Positions 20,816-29,201 of a stretch of 64,000 bases of DNA are shown piece after piece; position 1 is the stretch's first letter, and every line of letters starts with the position of its first letter. The stretch is from the IMG/VR virus record IMGVR_UViG_3300021373_002787, positions 22,217 to 86,216 of that record; one strand, given 5' to 3'. The stretch comes from a virus. The notes beneath the pieces were generated by a model. It had not been told where the DNA came from. It saw only the letters and a list, made by a program, of their open reading frames with translations, and searched no databases. The translations under genes and the position numbers were made by a program.

Positions 20816-22105
20816 TTATTTTTTGTATGCTAAGATACTTCTAATTTGATGGATTGGTGCAAAAATACCAGTGTACTTATAGACTTTACCTTTATAAACA
20901 AATGTAATACCTTCGGTAGGTACAATGTTCTCTAATCCTCCAACTGCTGCAACTCTACTTAATTCATGTTCAAGTTTTTCAACATCTGTCGCATCTCCAT
21001 TTTTTCTAATAGTATTAATAGCAGTCTCGATCTCTTTGCGCATCTGCTCTCCAGCCTGTGTTGGGTTTGCGGATAAGAAAGCCTCCATATGTTGCATCAT
21101 CTCTGTACCAACCTCTAGGAAAAGATTTTCAAGAGGAGCATAGATTTGCTTCTTAATCATCTTTTCATTCTTTTTCTCGAAATCACTGTACTCCTTTGTT
21201 AAATCGGGACCCATGTCCTTTTTCATTTTAGCAACACTATATGATTTGTTGATCCCTCCAAGTCGATTAGCAATTCCTTCAATTGACTCTTCTGGAATAT
21301 CTATGTCAAGTCCTCTAACGACGTTAACCGCTCTACCAACGACAAAATCCTGTACTGTTGAATTTAAGTTAATACCTGCATCCTGCATGATACCTTTTAG
21401 TTTGTCATTATAATACTTTGCTCTCGCTTTGGTATTCTTAAATGGCTTGATAGGAATATCCTGTGGTCCACGAACATAGAACATCTCTTGTGCTGCAGCG
21501 TTTGCGTCTGCTATCATCTTACCAAGATCTCTACCGGCTTGTTTATCTTCTCCAACTACTTTTCCATCAATGTCGTATTCTACAATACCATGAAATACTA
21601 GAAGGTCTTGACCATAAGGAACTGTGTTCTGTGTTACTGGAGTCATAATTTCGACGCTTGCGAATTTTGTACCTTCACCAAACATCTTTTCTTTATCACC
21701 AGGAGAAAGGGCTCCAATTGAAGCACTTAGATCGCGCATTGCTGTGTTGTATGCAATTTCAATGTCTCCTCTGTCTTTGAATTTTGCGGCAAGATCGGCT
21801 GCTGTCATTGCGTTTTCACCAGCATTCTTAAGATGACTCTTATTTCTTGCAGCAATTAGTTGACCATTCTTCCATGAAATTGAAAGCTGCTGTCCGTCAG
21901 TTTTTTCTTGAACGAAGTTTTCTGGACCAAATGCTCCTTGAACTGTAGCATCAATCATATCTTTTACATCCGCCATTGTTAAACCTAAGTCTTCAAACGG
22001 ATGGGTAAGGTGGCCATATGCTCCACCTTCAAATAACGGTTCGAGGTCAGTATTTCTGACCTCTCTTTCCGTTAAAAATTCTTCGTATGTATATAATTTA
22101 TTCAT
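20816..22105 (-). CDS. Ligase-like nucleotidyltransferase (KxDG) with leader-like N-terminus
   Basis: The 429-aa protein starts MNKLYTYEEFLTERE, close to the T4 capsid-targeting pattern, with the site L11-T12-E13|R14. Motif I of covalent nucleotidyltransferases is clear: FVQEKTDGQQLSISW with K68-T-D70-G71. Downstream are IAARNK, an acidic strand KFASVEIMTP and LLVFHGIVEYD, which fit motifs III to IV of DNA/RNA ligases. A helical domain of about 200 residues follows, and a small C-terminal domain ends FVYKGKVYKYTGIFAPIHQI. It is likely an ATP-dependent RNA or DNA ligase carried in the head or made at the same time. The substrate is not decided by the sequence. Confidence 0.68.
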   Translation of the reverse strand: MNKLYTYEEFLTEREVRNTDLEPLFEGGAYGHLTHPFEDLGLTMADVKDMIDATVQGAFGPENFVQEKTDGQQLSISWKNGQLIAARNKSHLKNAGENAMTAADLAAKFKDRGDIEIAYNTAMRDLSASIGALSPGDKEKMFGEGTKFASVEIMTPVTQNTVPYGQDLLVFHGIVEYDIDGKVVGEDKQAGRDLGKMIADANAAAQEMFYVRGPQDIPIKPFKNTKARAKYYNDKLKGIMQDAGINLNSTVQDFVVGRAVNVVRGLDIDIPEESIEGIANRLGGINKSYSVAKMKKDMGPDLTKEYSDFEKKNEKMIKKQIYAPLENLFLEVGTEMMQHMEAFLSANPTQAGEQMRKEIETAINTIRKNGDATDVEKLEHELSRVAAVGGLENIVPTEGITFVYKGKVYKYTGIFAPIHQIRSILAYKK

Positions 22106-24055
22106 TTATCCTAGTGAAGATTGTAAAGCTCCTACCATAGAACCATAATCTCCTTTATGTTTTGAAATTAAACCATCGACTATTTCTTGTGCTTTTTCTT
22201 CGTCAAATTTATCTCCAAATGCTTTTTGAAGTACTGCAAAAGCATATTCTTTGAAGTCATCATCTGATTTTACTTCAGCTTCGGTAACTGCTGATTCTTT
22301 AATATCAAATGAATGAACTCCACCACCTGACATAATATCTCTCCACTCAACGTGATTTAACTCTACTTCTGGATATAGTGTCTTTACTTGATCGATTACA
22401 TAGTCTGGATTTACTTTAAATCCGTATCTAACCTCTAGTTTTTTCTTATCAAGTTTTGTAACTTTTGGTGGTGTATTACCACTATACGCTATGCGAAGTT
22501 GATATTGTACATCGCTCTTATTTAGACCTTCGCTTACTTCAACATCCGCTGATTCCATTGGCTCAAACATTTTAACCATCATTTCAAAGTCTTTCTTAAA
22601 ATAACTTCTTAGGTAACCTCTAACCGCATCGTCAATTAAACCATCTCTATCTCTTTTGTATTCTGGCCAATCATCCCAGTGCCAATCAACTGCATTTTCC
22701 GCAGCATCTCTTAGTTTTCTATCAAAAGGTGATGGCATTTTCTTAGGACTACCAGCATCTTTATGGATTTGTTGATTCATGATGCTTTGATCTGAAGAAC
22801 CCCATTCGTTGACTACTGATTCTCCTGCAAAGTCTTCTGCATTCTCTTTGTCCTCTTTATCTACTGAAGTTACTTTGTACGTTTCACCGTCAACCTCAAA
22901 TTCATCTTCACCGTCTGCGATTGCCTTTGCTCTTGCAGCTCCAAACTCATTTCCTTCAAGAATTCTAGCCTCTAGTACTTCTTTACTTTCGAATTGAGCG
23001 TGAAAATCAGCGATTAATTTTGCGGCCATTGTTTTCTCTCCAATAGAATCTAGGTATAGTGCAGTTCCTTCAACGATTCCTTGTCCTCCCCAGCCAGCGG
23101 CATTTGAAATTCTAGAAGCTTCATTATATAATGCGACTTTAATTCTATCCGCTGAAACTTTAACTTCAATATTACCAAGTCCGCTTGGTTTTGTTACGAT
23201 CGGAGAAAGTGCTCCTTTGATATTTTTAGCAATTGCATTTCCCTCTCTAGAAAAATTAGCGTCCTCCATTGCAGCTTGGAAAATAACTTTAACTGCCCCA
23301 AGTTGCATATTTTTACCATCTACTAAACTTGTGTACATCTTACCAAATAGGTGATTGTATTGAGTTACTACCTTCTTAGCATCTCTCTTATATTCGATTG
23401 GAAAACTTCCAGTTGCTTCAAAAACAAACTTTTCAAAACGAGTAGTTTCAACTGTTTCAAATGCAGGTTTTAGGTCATTATCTTCATAAGTATCTGCCAT
23501 ATACCATTTTCCGTCTCTTTCATCATATAGATAGATGAATTCTGCCCATGACTGTTTAGCATCTCCAATAAAGTCTCTAATGTAGCCTGCGTTTCCTGAC
23601 ATTGTCTCCGTATCGTCGTTATAATAATTAATCTTCTTTGGATCAGCCTCTAAACCAGATCCTGCTCCATTTTGAATAACAACGTCGATGTTTTTTCTCT
23701 TAGATCCTGAGTAACCCTTCTTGATTAGTGGTAACATATTTTCTGGATAACCGTCATAATGCATATAAACAGCTTGAATGTCTCCCTTTTTATTAATTTT
23801 ACCAAAGAATGAACGTGTTCCCTCTTCAATTAGAGAAAGTGATTCATTAAGATCAGTACCTTCTAATCTTGAAAAGAACTCTCCTCTCTTTTCTTCGTCT
23901 AGTTCAGATACTTTTGTTACTCCGTATTCTGCCAATAGATCTTTGAAACTGCGTGCAGTTTCTTCTCTAGCCTCTGTTTGTTTTTGTGCTTCCTCTTCAG
24001 CTAATCTTTGTGATCTAGCCTTTGTGAAGTCTTCAAATGAATTTAATCCAGCCAT
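22106..24055 (-). CDS. Large internal protein with HYDGYP domain and several cleavage-site-like motifs
   Basis: A 649-aa protein whose N-terminus MAGLNSFEDFTKARSQRLAE is a diverged leader (possible site L18-A19-E20|E21). A charged helix follows, then at about 90-210 a domain with GDIQAVYMHYDGYPENMLPL, a pattern I remember from many small phage proteins of unknown function (IYxHxDGYP). The stretch IADGEDEFEVDGETYKVTSV is shared with the 698-aa protein at 13909, and near it comes SVVNEWGSSDQS, which resembles a leader site. The C-terminal 200 residues are alpha/beta. The end is directly coupled to the ligase-like gene. It may be a packaged multidomain protein or a head-core component. Confidence 0.7.
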   Translation of the reverse strand: MAGLNSFEDFTKARSQRLAEEEAQKQTEAREETARSFKDLLAEYGVTKVSELDEEKRGEFFSRLEGTDLNESLSLIEEGTRSFFGKINKKGDIQAVYMHYDGYPENMLPLIKKGYSGSKRKNIDVVIQNGAGSGLEADPKKINYYNDDTETMSGNAGYIRDFIGDAKQSWAEFIYLYDERDGKWYMADTYEDNDLKPAFETVETTRFEKFVFEATGSFPIEYKRDAKKVVTQYNHLFGKMYTSLVDGKNMQLGAVKVIFQAAMEDANFSREGNAIAKNIKGALSPIVTKPSGLGNIEVKVSADRIKVALYNEASRISNAAGWGGQGIVEGTALYLDSIGEKTMAAKLIADFHAQFESKEVLEARILEGNEFGAARAKAIADGEDEFEVDGETYKVTSVDKEDKENAEDFAGESVVNEWGSSDQSIMNQQIHKDAGSPKKMPSPFDRKLRDAAENAVDWHWDDWPEYKRDRDGLIDDAVRGYLRSYFKKDFEMMVKMFEPMESADVEVSEGLNKSDVQYQLRIAYSGNTPPKVTKLDKKKLEVRYGFKVNPDYVIDQVKTLYPEVELNHVEWRDIMSGGGVHSFDIKESAVTEAEVKSDDDFKEYAFAVLQKAFGDKFDEEKAQEIVDGLISKHKGDYGSMVGALQSSLG

Positions 24056-24091
24056 TGTATTATTTTATTTTTTGATTATGTCTGTACTTTT

Positions 24092-25600
24092 TTATATATC
24101 TCCGTCAAACTTTACCTTTTTAATGTCATACTGAAACTTCTGCTCCTTGTATATCTTACGCCTAGCTTTCGAGTGTCTCATTAAATAGTTGTCCCAGTCT
24201 GGTGAGCTAATGTCATCTACAAAGTCAACGATCGTTACACTATCTTTTGACTCATGTTGTCTTAATCCACGACCAATTGATTGTCGAATTATCACCTCTG
24301 ATTTAAAAGATTCTGTGAAGAATATATTGTGAATTTTCTTAATTGAAATACCAGTAGAGAAGGTACCATAGCTTGCTACGATAACGACCTCTTCTCCGAT
24401 CTCCATTTTCTTTTTGTATTCTTCGCGAATGTCCTTATCGGTACCGCCGTCAACATAGTAAACGGTCTTGTCGCTATCATTGCGAAGTTTTTCATATATC
24501 TTCTGGCCATGTTCAATCCTGTGGAAAAGTACAAGGGAATTGCCGCGTACTCTGGAAATGATGTTACAAATAAAATTGAGCCTGCCCTCCGAATTAATGA
24601 TATAGTTTTGTTCAAATTTGAAAACGTCTTTACTTTCATATTTATTAAATGCCATTTCTCTGAAAGCCTCTTTTGCTTTTTCAGGTGCATAGTCCATCTC
24701 AATAACTTTTACGCGACAGTTTGCAATGTAACCCTCAGTTTGAAGGAAATTTGCGCTTACCTCGGTAATTAGTGGACCAGTATAGGCCATTAGTGTTAGT
24801 CGATCCAGTGTTCCAGACTTTGGTATAGTACCGGAAAGGCCATATCGATAGTCGGCATTTTTACACTTCGATAGGATCGTTTTAATTGACTGTGATTTTG
24901 CTTTGTGAGTTTCATCAATGATCACAGCATCAAATTGGTCAAAGTATTCAGCTTTCTTCTTAATTAATGATTGATATGTACCGATCACTACGTTTCTGCC
25001 AGCTCTGATCTTTTGACCACTATAAATTTGCTGAATCTTGATGTTTACCTGGTTTCGATAGTTATAGTCCATAAAGTCCTCACTTGCTTGAATTACAAGT
25101 GAAACGTTTGGTACGATAAACAGGATCTTTTCAGCCTTTTGTTTCTCTAAAATATATGCAACTGTTAGGAATGAGATTAGTGTCTTACCAGCAGATGTTG
25201 CAAGCTCTGAAAGACACTTTCTAAATTTTAATATGTTATATGCAGCGTCGATTTGATAGTCGCGGGGTGTTATCTCTGAATCATCAAAGAAATCTAATGC
25301 CCATTTTTCAAAAGACTCGGCACTAATGTCCCTATCGAAAAGTTCGGTAATTCCATTAATCTTTAGCTCGTACTTGTATTCCTTACAAATGTCAACCACC
25401 TCTTTCCAAAGACCAGATGGAATCCATTTATCGTCCTTGACATAGGAAATGTAGCCGTCCCATACCCCCTTTTTGACAAGTGGATTGAATCTCCACGAGT
25501 CAATTCTTTTGGTAAGTGATATATTCAGCTGCTCGAGTTCTAATGAAGTCGCATCATCGATTCTAAGCAACTGTTTATTTTCAGTTAAACTGAGCTCCAT
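24092..25600 (-). CDS. uvsW: UvsW-type DNA helicase
   Basis: This is a superfamily 2 helicase that in T4 unwinds R-loops and branched DNA, switching replication to the recombination-dependent mode. The 502-aa protein has the Q-like motif TPRDYQIDAA, Walker A ATSAGKT (134-140), the DEAD-type box VIIDETHKA, motif III LSGTIPKS, and motif VI RQSIGRGLRQ. The N-terminal 100 residues match the small UvsW accessory domain in size. The length agrees with T4 UvsW (503 aa). It follows the UvsY-like gene, the same neighbourhood as in T4. Confidence 0.88.
   Translation of the reverse strand: MELSLTENKQLLRIDDATSLELEQLNISLTKRIDSWRFNPLVKKGVWDGYISYVKDDKWIPSGLWKEVVDICKEYKYELKINGITELFDRDISAESFEKWALDFFDDSEITPRDYQIDAAYNILKFRKCLSELATSAGKTLISFLTVAYILEKQKAEKILFIVPNVSLVIQASEDFMDYNYRNQVNIKIQQIYSGQKIRAGRNVVIGTYQSLIKKKAEYFDQFDAVIIDETHKAKSQSIKTILSKCKNADYRYGLSGTIPKSGTLDRLTLMAYTGPLITEVSANFLQTEGYIANCRVKVIEMDYAPEKAKEAFREMAFNKYESKDVFKFEQNYIINSEGRLNFICNIISRVRGNSLVLFHRIEHGQKIYEKLRNDSDKTVYYVDGGTDKDIREEYKKKMEIGEEVVIVASYGTFSTGISIKKIHNIFFTESFKSEVIIRQSIGRGLRQHESKDSVTIVDFVDDISSPDWDNYLMRHSKARRKIYKEQKFQYDIKKVKFDGDI
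24093..24100 (-). promoter_or_regulatory. GATATATA box upstream of the leader-protein cluster
   Basis: The minus strand reads GATATATAAAAAAG, 37 bases upstream of the ATG at 24055 and overlapping the uvsW stop. It is a candidate late promoter for the whole internal-protein cluster, which would suit proteins that must be present during head assembly. Confidence 0.45.
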
Positions 25601-25625
25601 TCATGATAGAGTCTTTTTATTCTCC

Positions 25626-26054
25626 TTACAGGTCTTTAATGGCTAACCTGTTTCGGATGGCAAAGCCCATATTATCTAGGGTTTTTACCGACTCCTTGAA
25701 AAAGTCTAATTGATTTTCAAGGTGTGAGAGTATGGCATTTTCGTCAGCTAGGTCGGCCTCGATGAATCGCTCTTTTTGCTTTTCACCAAGTTTGTAGTCA
25801 TACTCATAGTAACGTAGATATGCTTCTCTATAACGATCTGCTATCTTACGCTTCTGATCTTTAATCTTCACATTGATATATGCGATGTGATCGATCATCT
25901 TTTGGCGATTGGAGAGAACCATTGCAATAGTGTCCTCCATGCCATTTATGTATCTTAGTGATTTTGCTAGGTCCTGGATCTTTAAAGTCCATTCTTCTCG
26001 CTGTTCACTTAATTTCTTATCCAGTGCTAGGATCTTTTCTCTATTTGACATCAA
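25626..26054 (-). CDS. uvsY: UvsY-like recombination mediator
   Basis: UvsY loads UvsX onto gp32-coated single-stranded DNA. This 142-aa protein is all-helical and has the length of T4 UvsY (137 aa). Its C-terminal segment (LENQLDFFKESVKTLDNMGF, then AIRNRLA) matches the T4 pattern in which an LDF helix is followed by RGFAIKH. It lies beside uvsW as in T4. The N-terminal two thirds are much less conserved, so I call it UvsY-like. The alternative is an unrelated coiled-coil protein. Confidence 0.6.
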   Translation of the reverse strand: MMSNREKILALDKKLSEQREEWTLKIQDLAKSLRYINGMEDTIAMVLSNRQKMIDHIAYINVKIKDQKRKIADRYREAYLRYYEYDYKLGEKQKERFIEADLADENAILSHLENQLDFFKESVKTLDNMGFAIRNRLAIKDL

Positions 26055-26062
26055 TATTATTA

Positions 26063-26284
26063 TTAAAACAGTCCCTTGTCCTTGTTATTCTTTCTTATAA
26101 ACTCCGATACCCTTAATTTCTTTTTAAACTTCGGCTTCTCAATATCGATCTTTGGAGCATCATGGTCATAATTGGCGGAAGTAAAGCCAAGCATGGCTTT
26201 CATCCCTTTAAACCTGTCTCGGTCCCTGTAAAAATCATCAAGATCCTTGTCTACCATCTCTGTAATTCCTTCTATACGTACCAT
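26063..26284 (-). CDS. Small hypothetical protein in the recombination operon
   Basis: A 73-aa basic, acidic-patch protein: an N-terminal helix rich in D and R (DKDLDDFYRDRDRFKGMKAM), a middle of unclear structure and a lysine-rich end. Its start overlaps the primase stop codon region by 13 bases, and it ends 9 bases before the UvsY-like gene, so it is coupled on both sides. I do not recognise it. Confidence 0.65.
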   Translation of the reverse strand: MVRIEGITEMVDKDLDDFYRDRDRFKGMKAMLGFTSANYDHDAPKIDIEKPKFKKKLRVSEFIRKNNKDKGLF

Positions 26285-27348
26285 AGATCTAATTGACTTG
26301 AAGTGAAATAATCATCCAGTTTTTTAATTGCTGGGTTCTTTAGCTCGAAACACTTAATAACCAAATCGTTCAGATCTTTTATATCATATGTATCTAATTT
26401 ATTTTCTTTTAAAAATTTAGACCACATAAATACAGATCTGCCCTTCTTTAATTTTTCAGCCATCTTTTTCTTACCAGTTTTGTCATTATCAAACATATAA
26501 CGAACAGTTGCCATTTGGTCGAACTCTTCAGTGTTACGACCAGCCGTTGCAAGTGCAAGGCTATTAGTCATAAACTTAGAGTCGATTGGACCCTCAAAAA
26601 TCGTAACTGGTCGTTGGAAATTTATTTGCATAATTCCAAACAGAGTCGATAGTTTTGTTATCTTTTCAAGTTCTTCTTGACTGACTTCTAATTCCTTACC
26701 TAGCTCTTCATATAATTTTGGAAGGTCATATGTTAGGTATCTTTGTCCCTTTCCTTTCATTCTTCGACTTTGTGCCGACATAATCTTACCATCTCCAGTA
26801 AAATTAAGAATCCAAAGGCGATTGTCTCTTGGGCTAAATAGGAACTCTTCACTCTTTTTATGAAGCAGTCTCTTTTTTAGATAGAGCCAAATCCAGTCTC
26901 CAGGTTCTATTTCTCTCGCAGCAAATCCACGCTTAAACTCTTCAACTGATATTGCTAAGTCACTTACACTTTGAAATACAGAATGTGTTAGGGTATCTGC
27001 CTGTGATGTTACTGACCTATTGTGTTTGATATAGTCAATAATAGTAAATGAATCCTCTGAACTGGGAAGTCTTACCTCGTTCTCGCGAAGAAGTGTCTTA
27101 AGATCGGTGTGATAACCACAGTTGTAACAATGATATTGGAGGGTGTCCCAGTACATGTTACCCCTCTTCTTTGTATCGTCATTATGCGAATCCCCACAAT
27201 AAGGACACGCCATAGTAATTCTACCAGGCATGTCCTTTAGCATTTGCTTGTTGGGATTTGAATGCGCCGTTAGACATACGTCCTTCAGCGCTTTCATAAT
27301 CTTTAATCTAAGCTCTTCAGTAAGCTGTGGATTAGATGTCGAGGTCAT
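26272..27348 (-). CDS. 61: DNA primase (gp61-like)
   Basis: This enzyme makes RNA primers on the lagging strand and acts with the gp41 helicase. The 358-aa protein has an N-terminal zinc ribbon with C48-x2-C51 (CPYCG) and C74-x2-C77 (CYNCG). A TOPRIM-type segment follows, VTIFEGPIDSKFM with the conserved E-G, then an acidic loop RYMFDNDKTGKK that gives the DxD. The length is close to T4 gp61 (342 aa). The start overlaps gene 32 by 17 bases. Confidence 0.88.
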   Translation of the reverse strand: MTSTSNPQLTEELRLKIMKALKDVCLTAHSNPNKQMLKDMPGRITMACPYCGDSHNDDTKKRGNMYWDTLQYHCYNCGYHTDLKTLLRENEVRLPSSEDSFTIIDYIKHNRSVTSQADTLTHSVFQSVSDLAISVEEFKRGFAAREIEPGDWIWLYLKKRLLHKKSEEFLFSPRDNRLWILNFTGDGKIMSAQSRRMKGKGQRYLTYDLPKLYEELGKELEVSQEELEKITKLSTLFGIMQINFQRPVTIFEGPIDSKFMTNSLALATAGRNTEEFDQMATVRYMFDNDKTGKKKMAEKLKKGRSVFMWSKFLKENKLDTYDIKDLNDLVIKCFELKNPAIKKLDDYFTSSQLDLWYV

Positions 27349-28240
27349 CTAGGAAAGAGTCTAGATCGTCATCACTTGAAACTTCAGTGGTTGAAGATTC
27401 TGTACCCGCAGTTTCTGCAACTTTTTCTTTCTTAGGAGCAGCTTTCTTAGCCTCTTTTTTAGGAGCTGAAGAAGTTACTTCAGAAATTGCATCACCTGGA
27501 TTTAGGTACATCTTCAATACACCATTTACAAAGTCTCTTGTTTCACCGTCCCATGCTTTGTATTCATAAGATGTGAGTGAAGGTGCGTTTTCTAGCTCTT
27601 CTTTGATCGCTGCCATCGATTCCTTTGTGCGTTCTGCTGGAGAACCCGAAACATCGATTGCTGAACGAGATGAAGAGAACTTCGACTTGTCATAGTTATT
27701 GTATTCACCTTGACGGGTAATGATTAACTCAAAGTTCTTTCCTTCAAATAGATCGAATACTTGAGTTGGTTCGCCAAAGTCTGGTTTTAGTTCTGCGTCA
27801 ATCTTCTCTTTGATCTTGTAACCGAACTTGTAAATCATGTAAGTTCCTTCCAAGTCTGGATTTTGTGGATCCTTAATAATCTTGATTAGAGAATAGTATT
27901 GTTGACGTCTCTTAAGTTTTTCTGATGCTTTACGGTCAACTGCTGAATCAGAGTTGCGAAGCTTCCAGAATACGTCTGCGATTGGGCATTTTTCACCAAT
28001 TGAAGATGGTGAGTCAACCAATTTACCGTCACCGTTTGAGTCTGTCAACCAGTGAACGTATTTTTGAACTAGAGAATTACGAGGATTCTCAGGGTTTGGA
28101 ACGAAGCGGATTAGCGCTTTGTAAGTTCCGTCTTTTCCATCGTCAGCTGTTGGTTTGTAAACCTCACTAACGGAGTTTGTTGTGGGCTGATGCGTTTCTA
28201 CGTCTTCTACGCCCAAATTAAAAATGTCAAAATCTGCCAT
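27332..28240 (-). CDS. 32: Single-stranded DNA-binding protein (gp32-like)
   Basis: The protein coats single-stranded DNA during replication, recombination and repair. The 302-aa length matches T4 gp32 (301 aa). Visible features are an N-terminal cooperativity region, a core with QYVHWLTDSNGDGKLVDSP and YYSLIKIIKDPQNPDLEGTY, a linker rich in Ala, Lys and Pro (about 255-275), and a strongly acidic tail ending SSDDDLDSFLDDLDI that recruits partner proteins. The entire protein has one cysteine (in GEKCPIAD), so the zinc site of T4 gp32 (one His, three Cys) is not present. It is the first gene of the gp32-primase-uvsY-uvsW operon, behind a 307-bp non-coding region. Confidence 0.85.
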   Translation of the reverse strand: MADFDIFNLGVEDVETHQPTTNSVSEVYKPTADDGKDGTYKALIRFVPNPENPRNSLVQKYVHWLTDSNGDGKLVDSPSSIGEKCPIADVFWKLRNSDSAVDRKASEKLKRRQQYYSLIKIIKDPQNPDLEGTYMIYKFGYKIKEKIDAELKPDFGEPTQVFDLFEGKNFELIITRQGEYNNYDKSKFSSSRSAIDVSGSPAERTKESMAAIKEELENAPSLTSYEYKAWDGETRDFVNGVLKMYLNPGDAISEVTSSAPKKEAKKAAPKKEKVAETAGTESSTTEVSSDDDLDSFLDDLDI

Positions 28241-28547
28241 GTCTTTAATTTACCTTTAATTTTTGTTAAACTTTAATAGTACTTATATTACTTAAAATGA
28301 CAATGTTTCAAATTCAGCTAAAACATCCTACTAATTCTATGTTACCTACGCGGTCGACGTTACTCCTAATTGAGTCTACTTTGTGATTAGTAAGAATGAA
28401 TTAAGACAAAATAAGTTATCCATCATCATAGTTTATATATCTCACGTAACATAAGTTTCAATGTTGCTTGAAAACTTTTTTACTTATTTTTGAAACAAAA
28501 TAGAGATGCTTGCATAAAACCTTTAAGTTCTTGAAGGAGAGATAAGG
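28241..28547 (-). promoter_or_regulatory. Non-coding region with the gene 32 leader and promoter
   Basis: The longest gene-free stretch of the window (307 bp) separates the RuvC-like gene from gene 32. It is AT-rich and has no frame with a plausible product. A GATATATAAAC box lies at 28434-28441, 193 bases upstream of the gene 32 ATG, so a long leader RNA would result. In T4 the gene 32 leader holds a pseudoknot and autoregulatory site, and a similar role is possible here. I found no strong terminator hairpin. Confidence 0.5.
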
Positions 28548-29201
28548 TTACTTGGACTGCGGAAGGGAAATCATGGCTGCGAGGAAAAAAGCGTCTACCA
28601 AATCATCAATAGGCTTAGGAATCTTTTTCCCAAAGTCCTGACTCTTGATCCACTCATAAAAAGGACTCTTCTCTAGATTTTCGTCCCCTATCCCATTATT
28701 AAAAAAGACCTCAAAGAGCTGACTCTTGTTCATGTTACCTTTCCCAGCGAATTTCTTAATCGTAGTAGGCGCGACTGTCATTAGGTCTTCTGGCATGAGA
28801 GTCTTTAAAAGTTTTAGCTTAAGGATAGCGGCACCAGCCGCCATATCGATCATATTATTAGTGCCCATCTTAGATCCATAGCTGGTCCCCTCAAAGGCAA
28901 TTGTAAATCCATCACCTTTAAAACTTTCCTGTAAAACTAAATTGATAATGTCATCAGCCATTCGATCATATCTCTTGATCTTTGCTAATTCAACACTTGA
29001 GAATTCCTCCTCTTTACTAAAATCAGGTTGGCTAACAAGAGTCACGTCTTTTAATAGACTCATCTCTTCTTGAAGTTTTTGATCCTTCTTTGTACCGGTA
29101 CCCGGCTTCATATATGAAATGAAGTGGTACTTTTTACTCTTATCATTATAGAGACAAACTCCTGGAGAATTTAAAGAAAAGTCAACTGCTAGGTAATTCA
29201 T
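28548..29201 (-). CDS. RuvC-like Holliday junction resolvase
   Basis: A 217-aa RNase H-fold nuclease. The acidic catalytic set of RuvC-type enzymes is visible: D7 in LAVDFSLNSPG, E104 in IAFEGTSYGS, and D200/D203 in the C-terminal helix PIDDLVDAFFLAAM. The segment TIKKFAGKGNMNKSQ resembles the RuvC stretch VKQAVTGKGxAxKxQV. T4 itself uses an unrelated resolvase (gp49), so this phage has probably replaced it. Its place next to the gene 32 region fits a role in resolving recombination intermediates before packaging. Confidence 0.7.
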   Translation of the reverse strand: MNYLAVDFSLNSPGVCLYNDKSKKYHFISYMKPGTGTKKDQKLQEEMSLLKDVTLVSQPDFSKEEEFSSVELAKIKRYDRMADDIINLVLQESFKGDGFTIAFEGTSYGSKMGTNNMIDMAAGAAILKLKLLKTLMPEDLMTVAPTTIKKFAGKGNMNKSQLFEVFFNNGIGDENLEKSPFYEWIKSQDFGKKIPKPIDDLVDAFFLAAMISLPQSK

